Below are positions 16,807 through 24,842 of a stretch of 64,000 nucleotides of DNA, piece by piece; position 1 is the first letter of the stretch, and every line of letters starts with the position of its first letter. Source of the DNA: Hoeflea_A sp039025395 (GTDB lineage Bacteria; Pseudomonadota; Alphaproteobacteria; Rhizobiales; Rhizobiaceae). The notes under the pieces are model-generated. The model was not told the origin of the DNA. It saw nothing but the letters and a program-made list of their open reading frames with translations, and did not search any database. Made by a program: the position numbers and the translations under genes. The stretch spans positions 1 to 64,000 of the forward strand of contig JBCCOK010000011.1 of assembly GCA_039025395.1 (NCBI GenBank). The letters run 5' to 3'.

Positions 16807-17175
16807 TCATTTCTTTTCCATCACGCATTGTAACGGATGCTGGTTCTGGCGCGAAAAATCCATCACCTGTGTGACTTTGGTTTCTGCTACCTCGTATGTA
16901 AAGACCCCGCACTCGCCAACACCGTGATTGTGAACGTGGAGCATGATCCGCGTGGCTGCTTCACGGTCTTTCTGGAAAAACCGCTCGAGAACGTGAACGA
17001 CGAACTCCATCGGCGTGTAATCGTCATTGAGAAGCAAGACCCGATAGAGGCTGGGCTTCTTGGTTTTCTTCTTCGTGCGCGTGATAACTGACACGCCGTT
17101 GCCGGTTGCACGGCCATCGGCGTCATTATTGTCATCATCATCACTCATTGCGGGCTCAAAAGGCTTCGCTGCCAT
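16807..17175 (-). CDS. clpS: ATP-dependent Clp protease adaptor ClpS
   Basis: A 122-residue ClpS adaptor, which binds N-degron substrates and the ClpA N-domain. The conserved core is YRVLLLNDDYTPMEFVVHVLERFF followed by ATRIMLHVHNHGVGECGVFTYEVAETKV. The hydrophobic-pocket Asn-Asp and the Met of TPMEFV are present. The first 45 residues are an acidic then basic disordered tail. Translation may begin instead at the ATG at 17148 (MSDDDD); neither start has a strong ribosome site. It is 10 bases upstream of clpA. Confidence 0.95.
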   Translation of the reverse strand: MAAKPFEPAMSDDDDNNDADGRATGNGVSVITRTKKKTKKPSLYRVLLLNDDYTPMEFVVHVLERFFQKDREAATRIMLHVHNHGVGECGVFTYEVAETKVTQVMDFSRQNQHPLQCVMEKK

Positions 17176-17186
17176 GTCGGAAGGAT

Positions 17187-17254
17187 GTCTACCTATCTTT
17201 GTCCATAGGGATATTGGTACAGTAATGAATTGAGGTCTACTCTATCTTAGTCCA
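17187..17254. repeat. Imperfect direct repeat upstream of clpS
   Basis: GTCTACCTATCTTTGTCCA (17187-17205) and GTCTACTCTATCTTAGTCCA (17235-17254) are near-identical 19/20-bp units in the same orientation, 48 bp apart, just upstream of clpS. They may be paired regulator sites or a duplicated promoter element. No matching known box is claimed. Confidence 0.5.
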
Positions 17255-17394
17255 GACAGGCAGCGAATTTAAGCCCCGGGCGGCGGCTCTGTACGATGTA
17301 CTTCACCGAGCAATAAATAGGTATGAATTCCAGTGCGCATAGAGGCACGGTTCAAGAAAATTGCACCCGCTTGTCTTTCCGCCCCTCATAAACG

Positions 17395-17424
17395 AAAAAA
17401 CCCGGCCGCGATAAGGGCCGGGTT
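17395..17424 (-). terminator. Rho-independent terminator of the phasin gene
   Basis: On the minus strand an AACCCGGCC / GGCCGGGTT stem (9 bp, 8-base loop) is followed by a run of six T's (the A-run 17395-17400 on the plus strand). It lies about 35 bp after the phasin stop codon and is the clearest intrinsic terminator in the window. Confidence 0.9.
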
Positions 17425-17456
17425 GGACAGTTCCGTTAGAACCGACGATCGGTTGC

Positions 17457-17813
17457 TTACGAACCTTTCTTTGAAGCCGTAGTAGCAGGTGCGGCTGCAG
17501 CGACCACGCCTTCATATGGCTCATAGGCTTTGCGTGCAGTGTCGGCGTAGAGTTCACTCATCTTGGTCGCCTGGGCAACAAAGCCCTCATAGCTGCTTTT
17601 GGCAAAGTCGCTCTGGATTTCGAAAGCTTTCTCAATTGTCTTGGCACTGAAAAGCTGCTCGACGACAGCAGCATTGTCCTCGTAGGATCTCTTCGAGAAA
17701 TCTGTTGCCTCGGTCGTCATCGTCTGCATACCCTGCGCTAGCGCTGAGTAGCTTTTCAACATATTGTCCATGGCTTCCTTGCCGTATTTGCTGGCATCAT
17801 CAAAGGAAAACAT
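17457..17813 (-). CDS. Phasin family protein
   Basis: A 118-residue phasin (Phasin_2-type), an amphipathic helical protein that coats polyhydroxyalkanoate granules in the cytoplasm. Almost the whole length is helical (YGKEAMDNMLKSYSALAQGMQTM, YEDNAAVVEQLFSAKTIEKAFEIQSDF, YEGFVAQATKMSELYADTARKAYEP), ending in a short Ala/Lys tail. An AGGA ribosome site precedes the ATG by 8 bases. The promoter, operator-like repeats and terminator are all visible around it, so it is a single-gene unit. No PHA synthase gene is in the window. Confidence 0.93.
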   Translation of the reverse strand: MFSFDDASKYGKEAMDNMLKSYSALAQGMQTMTTEATDFSKRSYEDNAAVVEQLFSAKTIEKAFEIQSDFAKSSYEGFVAQATKMSELYADTARKAYEPYEGVVAAAAPATTASKKGS

Positions 17814-17885
17814 TTTGCCATCCTATTCTCGTTTGGGGAGGTCAAATCTGATCGGCAACGCAAAACCCGTATCCGATTGCCTGCC

Positions 17886-17914
17886 AGAATATGTGCACTG
17901 CAACACAATGTCAA
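17886..17914 (-). promoter_or_regulatory. Phasin promoter (-35 TTGACA, -10 TATTCT)
   Basis: Read on the minus strand, TTGACA (17914-17909) and TATTCT (17891-17886) are separated by exactly 17 bp, 73 bp before the phasin start codon. The first TGTGCACTGCAACA repeat fills the spacer, so a protein bound there would exclude RNA polymerase. Confidence 0.7.
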
Positions 17915-17935
17915 GGGTTATTGTGCACTGCAACA
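17892..17935. repeat. Paired operator-like direct repeats at the phasin promoter
   Basis: TGTGCACTGCAACA occurs twice, at 17892-17905 and 17922-17935, identical over 14 bp and offset by 30 bp, close to three helical turns. Each contains TGCA and CTGCA elements like the TGC-rich sites bound by the PHA regulator PhaR upstream of phasin genes in other proteobacteria. One copy lies inside the promoter spacer and one upstream of the -35. Confidence 0.65.
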
Positions 17936-18099
17936 TAACCTTATTCTTGCCGTTACCCAAAAAGAAAACCGTCTGTAAAGAACCTGCCAACCATAAACAA
18001 ATTGGTAACGCTGTTGTCCTAGGCTTGCCCGAAAAGGCGGCCAATGGCATTTGTCAGCCCGTCAGCGTATGCGTAGCGTAATGTGATTGGATCTTAAAA

Positions 18100-19512
18100 G
18101 TGTATACAGCTTCTTTCGGCGATCGCTGCTTCTCCCGGCTCAACAGGTACTTCAAAGGCTCAATAAAACTGCTAGCCGCGATTGCGGTTGCCTGCGTGCT
18201 TGGTGCCGGCAGTGCTGCCGCAAACCCGAAATATGCCGGGGTTGTCATTGATGCAAAGACCGGAAAGACGCTTTACGCCGACAACGCCGACGCGCTCCGG
18301 TATCCTGCATCGCTCACCAAGATGATGACGCTGTATCTTGTGTTCGAAGCACTGGACGCTGGCAAGATCAGCAAGACAACACGCATTCGGGTGTCAAAAA
18401 ACGCCGCCGCAGAACCGCCGTCAAAAATCAATGTACGCGCCGGACGAACAATTTCCGTTGAACAGGCAATCAATGCGCTCGTAACGAAATCAGCCAACGA
18501 CGTGTCTACAGCAATCGCTGAGCACCTGGGCGGCACAGAGAGCGGCTTCGCAAGGCTGATGACGGAAAAAGCGCGTGCGCTGGGCATGAAGAAAACGACG
18601 TTCCGCAACGCCCACGGTTTGCCGAACTCAAGGCAAAAGACAACGGCACGCGAAATGGCACGTCTGGGTATCGCACTGCGTGAGCACTTTCCCGCCCACT
18701 ACCATTACTTTTCAACGCGCACCTTCAAGTACGGCAAATTACGTTTCACCAACCACAATCGGCTCCTTGGCACTGTCACGGGTGTTGACGGCATCAAGAC
18801 CGGCTACACACGCGCTTCCGGCTTCAATCTGGTCAGTTCCGTCCGCAAAGACGGACGCAGCATCGTGGCCGTGGTCATGGGCGGCAAGTCCGGTGCCAGC
18901 CGCAACAGGCATATGCAGGACCTGATCGGCCGTTATCTGCCGAAGGCGTCGCGCAATGGCAACGCCAATTTGGTAGCGAAGACGTCTTCGACATTCAGCA
19001 GGGTAAGCCTTCCCAAACAGGGGCCGGTACCGAAGTTTCGCGATCACAGCGACGTTCGTGTTGCGCTTGCCTACGCCATTCCTCAACAGGCGTCTTCCTT
19101 TCCGATCCCGCTCGACCGTCCCGTCGTCGGAAGAGATGCCCTCGTGGAACAGTTGAAGAAACAACGCGCCTTTGTCGCGCCATCGCCTCGCCCTCCCAGC
19201 CAGCCAGTACCGGGACATGCAACGAAAGCGATCGATGCCGTCGTCACCTCGAGCACGAACACACCGTCCGGATGGGTTGTTCAGATCGGTGCGGCACCAA
19301 GCCGCGAAAGCGCTGAGCAGTTGCTGGCCGAGGCACAGACAAGAACCGGCGGCCTCGTCCGCGACGCGCAACCCTTTACCGTACTGACTGAGCATGAGGG
19401 CGAAAGTCTGCATCGGGCTCGGTTTGCGGGCTTTAGTGGCAAATCCGAAGCATGGAAGGCCTGCAGCGCTCTCAAGAAAAAGGGCTACGGCTGCTGGGCC
19501 ACGGAGCAGTAA
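18100..19512 (+). CDS. D-alanyl-D-alanine carboxypeptidase with C-terminal SPOR domain
   Basis: A 470-residue penicillin-binding-protein-type peptidase (family S11) that trims pentapeptides in the periplasm. Signal peptide (about 20-41, ending SAAA), then the three active-site motifs: SLTK (Ser about 71), SAN (about 130) and KTGY (about 231). From about 390 a SPOR domain (GWVVQIGAAPSRESAEQLLAEAQ) should bind denuded glycans and bring it to the division septum. Between the two lies a Pro-rich linker. The start is GTG at 18100; no strong ribosome site is seen, and an internal start would truncate the signal peptide. Confidence 0.95.
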   Translation: MYTASFGDRCFSRLNRYFKGSIKLLAAIAVACVLGAGSAAANPKYAGVVIDAKTGKTLYADNADALRYPASLTKMMTLYLVFEALDAGKISKTTRIRVSKNAAAEPPSKINVRAGRTISVEQAINALVTKSANDVSTAIAEHLGGTESGFARLMTEKARALGMKKTTFRNAHGLPNSRQKTTAREMARLGIALREHFPAHYHYFSTRTFKYGKLRFTNHNRLLGTVTGVDGIKTGYTRASGFNLVSSVRKDGRSIVAVVMGGKSGASRNRHMQDLIGRYLPKASRNGNANLVAKTSSTFSRVSLPKQGPVPKFRDHSDVRVALAYAIPQQASSFPIPLDRPVVGRDALVEQLKKQRAFVAPSPRPPSQPVPGHATKAIDAVVTSSTNTPSGWVVQIGAAPSRESAEQLLAEAQTRTGGLVRDAQPFTVLTEHEGESLHRARFAGFSGKSEAWKACSALKKKGYGCWATEQ

Positions 19513-19579
19513 GCAAATTTTGAGGTGGCGTTAGCAGCGGCCGCCTTTTCCTCGAAAGTGTTGTTCGTATTGGGGAATT

Positions 19580-20272
19580 CTAATGACGTCGCAGGAGTAC
19601 ATCTTTAGCCTCGTTAATGCGCGCCGCCAGAAAAACCGAGCCACCGGTGTCGGGATGAACGCGCTTCATCAAGCGGCGATGCGCCTGGCGGATTTCCGTC
19701 TCGGACGCACCAGTGGCAAGACCAAGGATCTCGTACGCCTCCTCCTCTGTCATGGGGCCCGAAGCTGGCGCGGCGCCCAGCCCCTCGTCCGCGTCCGTCT
19801 CAAAGCCATCACGCCAACTGGGAGCCCGGCGGTCAAGATACGCTTCTAGCACCTGGATGCTCTCCGGATCGCCCCGCAGTTCCATGTGGAGCGAACGCAG
19901 TTGATCTTCGCTCAAGGCGTCAAGTTCCTGTCCCTCGAATTGCCCGACGAGAACCAGCCCGTTCATCGCTCCGCTGTCCAGATCAAGCTCCATTTCCAGC
20001 GCTGCCGTGCGAACACGCGATGTTTGCCGCGCCGACTTCGTGCCTCGCGACCGCGCCCTGGCGCGCCCGAAAAGCGCGGCTGCAAGTCCGAAAAGGCCGA
20101 GCGAAATGCCGGTGCGTCCAAGCAAGGTGAAGACAATGCCGAACAAGGTCAGCAGGACCGGAAGAAAGTAGCGCAGTACTGTTGCCAGGCGCTGTGGATC
20201 CATGCGCACAAACAGCACCGACAGTCCAGCCAGCAGAAGGCCGAGCAGGACGATGTAAAACAGGAAAGTCAC
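19580..20272 (-). CDS. Membrane-anchored DnaJ-domain protein
   Basis: A 230-residue protein with two N-terminal membrane segments (about 2-22 and 33-65), a middle cytoplasmic region rich in acidic residues, and a C-terminal J-domain (about 170-230: EEAYEILGLATGASETEIRQAHRRLMKRVHPDTGG) with the HPD motif that stimulates DnaK ATPase. This layout recalls DjlA or Tim14-type co-chaperones. Its start lies 3 bases from the stop of the VWA gene on the same strand, so the two are co-translated and may act together at the membrane. Confidence 0.87.
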   Translation of the reverse strand: MTFLFYIVLLGLLLAGLSVLFVRMDPQRLATVLRYFLPVLLTLFGIVFTLLGRTGISLGLFGLAAALFGRARARSRGTKSARQTSRVRTAALEMELDLDSGAMNGLVLVGQFEGQELDALSEDQLRSLHMELRGDPESIQVLEAYLDRRAPSWRDGFETDADEGLGAAPASGPMTEEEAYEILGLATGASETEIRQAHRRLMKRVHPDTGGSVFLAARINEAKDVLLRRH

Positions 20273-20275
20273 CGG

Positions 20276-21019
20276 TTAACCGCCCTTCCCTCCGGAGAGC
20301 TGTTCGAGAAGCAGGCGGGACTCGCGGCTCTTGTCTTGTTGCAGCGCCGGCATTCCGCCCGACGCATAGACCGCAACGGCTTTGAGAAGATTAAGAAGCG
20401 CACTTGCGGCGTTTCCGTCGAAACGCAGATACGCGCCCCCTGTCAATCGGGCAATCTCCCTGAACGCCGTCTGTGCTGCCGGGTCTCCACCCTCCTGGAA
20501 CATGAAGCAGGGAACTTTGCGCATGCCTAATTCGCCCGCCAGTTGGCAGAGCTTGTCGACATTTTCTTCCATGGCATCGCCGATATAGACCATCGCGCTG
20601 ACCGGGCGGCGAACGGTTTCGTCCCGCGCATGCTTCAACACTTTGGCAATCTGCGTATGCCCGCCCCGGCAATCGATACGCACCATGAGATCACGAAGCT
20701 GTGCGGCATCGGCGACCCATTTGGACGCGCGGCATTCACCAAAACCGCGGAAATAGACCAGCTGAACGTTCAAGCCACCGGCGCGGCTCACGGCATTGAA
20801 CATCTCGCCTTGCAGCATGCACGCGGCATCCCAGGTCGGTTGGCGACTCATTGTCGCATCGAGTGCAAAGATAAGACGGCCGCTATCAGATCCTACCGGT
20901 TTGGTGACCGATTTGGCAGCATTGAGGAAATTTTCGATATCCCGTCTTGAGGACTGTTCGCCGGCGTCCGAAGCGACGTCCTGCGAACCCTTTCCCTTGG
21001 TAATGTCACGACCCGACAT
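20276..21019 (-). CDS. VWA-domain protein, co-transcribed with the DnaJ-like gene
   Basis: A 247-residue protein with a von Willebrand factor A fold from about residue 45. The metal-site motif is a variant: LIFALDATMSRQ, that is DxTxS instead of DxSxS, with later Thr/Asp positions in GHTQ and YIGDAMEE. There is no signal peptide, so it is cytoplasmic. The frame opens to 21097, but ATG 21019 has GAGGAG 6 bases upstream. The J-domain gene follows by 3 bases. The pair suggests a chaperone-assisted assembly role, but the target is unknown. Confidence 0.85.
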   Translation of the reverse strand: MSGRDITKGKGSQDVASDAGEQSSRRDIENFLNAAKSVTKPVGSDSGRLIFALDATMSRQPTWDAACMLQGEMFNAVSRAGGLNVQLVYFRGFGECRASKWVADAAQLRDLMVRIDCRGGHTQIAKVLKHARDETVRRPVSAMVYIGDAMEENVDKLCQLAGELGMRKVPCFMFQEGGDPAAQTAFREIARLTGGAYLRFDGNAASALLNLLKAVAVYASGGMPALQQDKSRESRLLLEQLSGGKGG

Positions 21020-21180
21020 GAGTTGCTCCTCGGAATTGGGCCGCAACGCGACCGCTCCATTCCCTCCACAGGCAAATTTAGTGCAACCGGCTGCCAAATT
21101 GAACCTGTCCCCGCAATTGAGCGCAAGTTCAGGTCAACTATTGATAAAGAAGACCGAGAAGTTGGCTTATTGAGTCGGCT

Positions 21181-21618
21181 TCATAAAAGACCGAGATCGG
21201 CCAATTCACGCCTTAATTCCGGTGGCAACGATAAGATCCCCGCCCCACCTTCGGACAAATCCGAGGGTGCATCTTGCTGCTTGAGGTATCGCCAGCCCTG
21301 AAAAGCCCGACGGGGCTGCCATTCAGTGAGAAACAGGCGCGGCTCTAACACAATACGGCAGCGCGACACGCCCGAGGGGTCGACGAAGGGCTGAATGTCG
21401 TCAATGCGCTGGCGCGCCTGGATCGTGCCGCGTATGACCCAGTATAGCGAACCGCCGTCCAATAGTTCATCAGCCCGTTTCGGCACCATGCGCGTGATAT
21501 GAAAGGAAATTTCGCCTAACCCACGCAGTTTGTGCTGCTCAACGCGGAACTTGATCGATGCCTGGAGGTCTTCGATGGTGTCTACGCCGACACACAACTT
21601 CAACAGATTGAGGGCCAT
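21181..21618 (-). CDS. DUF1489 family protein
   Basis: A 145-residue member of DUF1489, a family found almost only in alphaproteobacteria and without known function. Typical stretches: ALNLLKLCVGVDTIEDL, RMVPKRADELLDGGSLYWVIRG, RQRIDDIQPFVD and ELRRELADLGLL at the C-terminus. No membrane helix or signal peptide is present. It is on the same strand as the VWA gene, about 160 bp away. Confidence 0.9.
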   Translation of the reverse strand: MALNLLKLCVGVDTIEDLQASIKFRVEQHKLRGLGEISFHITRMVPKRADELLDGGSLYWVIRGTIQARQRIDDIQPFVDPSGVSRCRIVLEPRLFLTEWQPRRAFQGWRYLKQQDAPSDLSEGGAGILSLPPELRRELADLGLL

Positions 21619-21697
21619 TCACCTGACGTAGCGGTCTCAATGACAGCGTCAAGCCAAGGACGATTGATGTCCACAATTGCGGAAGGTTAAGCCGCGG

Positions 21698-23098
21698 TCA
21701 GCACTCGACAACATTGACGGCAAGACCGCCTTCGCTGGTTTCTTTGTACCGGGCATTCATATCGAGGCCAGTCTGACGCATGGTTTCGATACACGCATCA
21801 AGCGGCACGAAATGCTGGCCATCGCCTCGCAATGCCAGCGAAGCAGCCGTTACCGCTTTGACCGCGCCCAAGGCGTTGCGCTCGATGCAAGGAACCTGAA
21901 CCAATCCCCCGACGGGGTCACAGGTCATACCCAGATGATGTTCGAGGGCTATTTCCGCGGCGTTTTCAACCTGCTCCGGAGTGGCTCCAAGCACTGCCGC
22001 GAGCCCGGCTGCAGCCATGGCTGCAGCCGATCCGACCTCGCCCTGGCAGCCGACCTCGGCGCCCGATATGGAGGCGTTGTGCTTGATAATGCCGCCGACC
22101 GCAGCGGCAGTGAGAAGAAATTCGCGTACGTCATCTTGACCGGCACCATCGTGAAACTGGCGGAAATAGCGGATGGTTGCGGGAATAACACCGGCCGCTC
22201 CATTGGTCGGCGCAGTCACGACCCGCCCGCCTGCCGCATTTTCCTCGTTGACCGCCATCGCATAGACACTTAGCCAATCATTGGCCTGAAGCGGGTTTGC
22301 CTTGTTCTGCTTCCACTCTTCAAGCAGCTTGTGGTGAATGGATCGCGCACGCCTCCGCACATTCAATCCGCCGGGCATGATCCCGTCCTGGTTCAGTCCC
22401 CGGTCAATACAGCCGCTCATTGCCGACCATATTGCGTCGAGCGCTGCATCCAGGTTTTCAGCCGAATTATTGGCCTCTTCATTCCGGCGCTTCATCTCCG
22501 CAATCGACAGGCCGGATTTCTTGGCCATCTCCAGCATCTCGGCAGCGGTCCGGAAGGGATAGGGCACGCTGGCTTCAGCGGTCGCAGCAGGCGCTTTCTT
22601 TATTGCTTCGAGTTCCAGATCCGTCAGTACGAATCCGCCACCGATCGAATAGTAAATGCGCTTTAGAAGCACCCGTCCGTCGCCGTCATAGGCGGTGAAT
22701 GTCATGCCATTGGCGTGGCCGGACAAAGGGTTCTTGCGGTCAAAAATCAGGTCTTTGTCCGGGTCGAAAGCATAAGTGGGGTGCCCCGGCGGTGAGACCT
22801 TCTTGTCTAGTTGCACAGTGTTGATTATCGAATCGATTGCATCGGGATCGACTGTCTGCGGTTCACACCCCATCAAACCCAAAACAATGGCCCGCCCCGT
22901 TCCGTGCCCAATCCCGGTGAACGCAAGAGAGCCGTGCAGGCTGACCTCAAGCCTCTCAATACGGTAGCGTTGCGGCCGCGGCCAATCGCCATTCAGCATC
23001 TCATCAAGAAAGCGGCCGCCAGCGACCATCGGTCCCATCGTGTGAGAGCTCGACGGGCCGATACCGATCTTGAATACATCAAAGACGGACAAAAACAT
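21698..23098 (-). CDS. sdaA: L-serine ammonia-lyase (iron-sulfur type)
   Basis: A 466-residue single-chain L-serine dehydratase that deaminates serine to pyruvate with a 4Fe-4S cluster. The N-terminal beta domain begins SVFDVFKIGIGPSSSHTMGPM; the alpha domain carries NTASISG-like (KHNASISGAEVGCQGEVG) and the cluster cysteines in MTCDPVGGLVQVPCIERNALG, with a final Cys at the C-terminus (VNVVEC), which in this enzyme class can occupy the active site. Length matches the family. It is not linked to another serine gene, though a threonine/serine dehydratase lies at 28419. Confidence 0.96.
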   Translation of the reverse strand: MFLSVFDVFKIGIGPSSSHTMGPMVAGGRFLDEMLNGDWPRPQRYRIERLEVSLHGSLAFTGIGHGTGRAIVLGLMGCEPQTVDPDAIDSIINTVQLDKKVSPPGHPTYAFDPDKDLIFDRKNPLSGHANGMTFTAYDGDGRVLLKRIYYSIGGGFVLTDLELEAIKKAPAATAEASVPYPFRTAAEMLEMAKKSGLSIAEMKRRNEEANNSAENLDAALDAIWSAMSGCIDRGLNQDGIMPGGLNVRRRARSIHHKLLEEWKQNKANPLQANDWLSVYAMAVNEENAAGGRVVTAPTNGAAGVIPATIRYFRQFHDGAGQDDVREFLLTAAAVGGIIKHNASISGAEVGCQGEVGSAAAMAAAGLAAVLGATPEQVENAAEIALEHHLGMTCDPVGGLVQVPCIERNALGAVKAVTAASLALRGDGQHFVPLDACIETMRQTGLDMNARYKETSEGGLAVNVVEC

Positions 23099-23205
23099 GT
23101 CTTCGGCTATCCGAGTACTGAGTGCGGTCCGTTACATTTAGGCACAACCGAGGTCTATTTTGACCTGCAGGCCGACATTGTTTTGATCGATGACGACACT
23201 TTTGA

Positions 23206-23246
23206 CCAAAAAAGAACAGCGCGGGTCAATTCCCGCGCTGTTCTTT
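23206..23246 (-). terminator. Intrinsic terminator after the 33-residue membrane protein
   Basis: AAAGAACAGCGCGGG (23211-23225) and its exact complement (23232-23246) form a 15-bp perfect stem with a 6-base loop. Read on the minus strand the stem is followed by an unbroken T-run through 23206. It lies 25 bp downstream of the small ORF and keeps it separate from sdaA. Confidence 0.9.
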
Positions 23247-23271
23247 ACAACATTTGACGTGCAGGTGCGGC

Positions 23272-23373
23272 TCAGAAGCCTCCGAAGAGATATATCAAAG
23301 CCAGCAAGCCCACGAACCCAATCAATGCCCGGGCGGTAAAGCCCCAACAGGATTTTTGGACCGTATCTTCCAT
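23272..23373 (-). CDS. Small single-pass membrane protein (33 residues)
   Basis: A 33-residue frame, MEDTVQKSCWGFTARALIGF followed by VGLLALIYLFGGF, with a charged N-terminus and one hydrophobic helix of about 19 residues ending in an FGGF tail. The case for a real gene is good: ATG preceded by GGAG at 5 bases, a TGA stop, and a strong intrinsic terminator 25 bp downstream on the same strand. I do not recognise the family. The single Cys sits just before the helix. It may modulate a larger membrane complex, but nothing nearby says which. Confidence 0.6.
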   Translation of the reverse strand: MEDTVQKSCWGFTARALIGFVGLLALIYLFGGF

Positions 23374-23927
23374 GGTTTCTCCAGTGATACCCCAATTCCG
23401 CAGGCTGGTTTTTTTGCCTTGCGGTGGACACATTTTCTAGACGAAGGCCAGCCTCTTCGCAACTGAAAAAAGCATGAGCAACGCTGCTTCGGCTGACATT
23501 TGATCCAGCGTTGAATCCACACCGTAAAATCCAACTATTATCCCGCAATGGATAACAAAAAGTTGGGCGATCGCAGTGATTGCCGTCAAGAACGAAACAG
23601 CTTTGGCCTGCTGGGACATGCGGAAAACCGTGTTGCTGAGCAGAGTTCCGCTCAGTCGGTAATTGATTGCGGCATTGCGTCGCGCAGTTTCACGGATGGG
23701 CCTTCCCGCAGGCAATATTGGTGGCGCACTGCCGTTTGAAGCCACAGTTGTGAAACCGACACAGACAAGATTGCAGCGTTGACATCGTTTGGCTGAAGTA
23801 TCAGTTTTCGGCAACGAAGCGGAACCGGTCGACAATTGCTAGGAACCGTTACACCTAAGCGCTGGTTGGCGCTTCGGAGGACGCGACCGGAAGAGACTGC
23901 ATCTTTTCATCCTAACCGGGGCACTGT
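23374..23927. other. Gap of unassigned sequence, one weak ORF
   Basis: About 550 bp without a convincing gene. A minus-strand frame (23437-23835) contains a possible 60-residue protein from ATG 23619 with a hydrophobic middle (FLTAITAIAQLFVIHCGIIVGF), but there is no ribosome site before that ATG and the upstream part of the frame looks random. The promoter of the small membrane protein must lie near 23380-23450. No RNA gene, repeat or insertion-sequence end was seen. Confidence 0.4.
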
Positions 23928-24842
23928 TTGGACAGAATTCAAAGAGCCAACGTGACCGATCTCCTGCTTGTCGTCTTGACAGCGCTGATTTGGGGCTCGG
24001 CGTTCACGGCGATTAAGGTCGCCGTTCATGAGACTGGGCCCTTCTGGCTTGCAGCGGCACGGGTGACCATCGGTTTTCTCGTCGTTCTTCCCTATGCTGC
24101 CTGGCGCGGTCTGATTTTGCCGTCGACGGCCCGGATGTGGTGTCTTGTGGCGCTGATGTCGCTGTTCAACGTGGTCCTGCCCTTTCTGCTGATTTCCTGG
24201 GGACAGCTCTCGATCGATGCGGGTGTGACCTCACTGCTATTGGGGACCGGTCCTTTCGTCGCGATTATCGGCAGCCACCTGTTCACACCGGACGACAAGC
24301 TTTCGGCCACCAAGGTTCTGGGCGTACTTCTCGGTTTCTCCGGTGTTTTGACAATTGTTGGCTTCGATGCCGTCAGCAATATTGGCCGCAGCGAGCTGAT
24401 CGCCCAGATCGCGGTTTTCTTGGCGTCCATGTGCTACGTCGCCAGCGGGCTGCTGATAAGAATGATCGATATCCCGCCCGGACGGCTTGCCTGCATCGCT
24501 CTTGGTGTTTCAAGCTTGGCACTGGTCGCCATCGCACTGTTCACCGACGGCATACCGACAACAAACCTGTCCGGCAACGCGGCATTCGCACTGGTCTATC
24601 TCGGCCTGATACCGACGGGTCTCGCCTATTTGCTGCGCTTCTACCTGATCAGGAAGATCGGCTATTCGACATTCGCAATCGGACTGAACCTTATACCCGT
24701 ATTCGGTGTCGCATTGGGCGTTCTGTTGCTGGATGAAACGCTGTCACTGCACATCCTTGTCGCCCTTGCACTGGTCGTTTGCGGTCTTTTCGTCACTAGG
24801 CTCGGAAATCAGGACGCCGGATCGGGGAAACCGGCTCCATGA
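23928..24842 (+). CDS. DMT-superfamily transporter (EamA), second copy
   Basis: A 304-residue ten-helix drug/metabolite transporter with two EamA repeats (about 12-140 and 150-292). It opens with LLLVVLTALIWGSAFTAIKVAV and has the second-repeat stretch LVYLGLIPTGLAYLLRFYLI. The direction is probably export of an amino acid or related metabolite. The TTG at 23928 is the longest start; GTG at 23952 is an alternative, and neither has a good ribosome site. Its stop overlaps the ATG of the DUF1624 gene (ATGA), so both are one operon. Confidence 0.87.
   Translation: MDRIQRANVTDLLLVVLTALIWGSAFTAIKVAVHETGPFWLAAARVTIGFLVVLPYAAWRGLILPSTARMWCLVALMSLFNVVLPFLLISWGQLSIDAGVTSLLLGTGPFVAIIGSHLFTPDDKLSATKVLGVLLGFSGVLTIVGFDAVSNIGRSELIAQIAVFLASMCYVASGLLIRMIDIPPGRLACIALGVSSLALVAIALFTDGIPTTNLSGNAAFALVYLGLIPTGLAYLLRFYLIRKIGYSTFAIGLNLIPVFGVALGVLLLDETLSLHILVALALVVCGLFVTRLGNQDAGSGKPAP

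Noticed and set aside
18739..19413. 224-codon minus-strand frame opposite the carboxypeptidase
   Set aside because: Antisense to a gene with all three active-site motifs and a SPOR domain.
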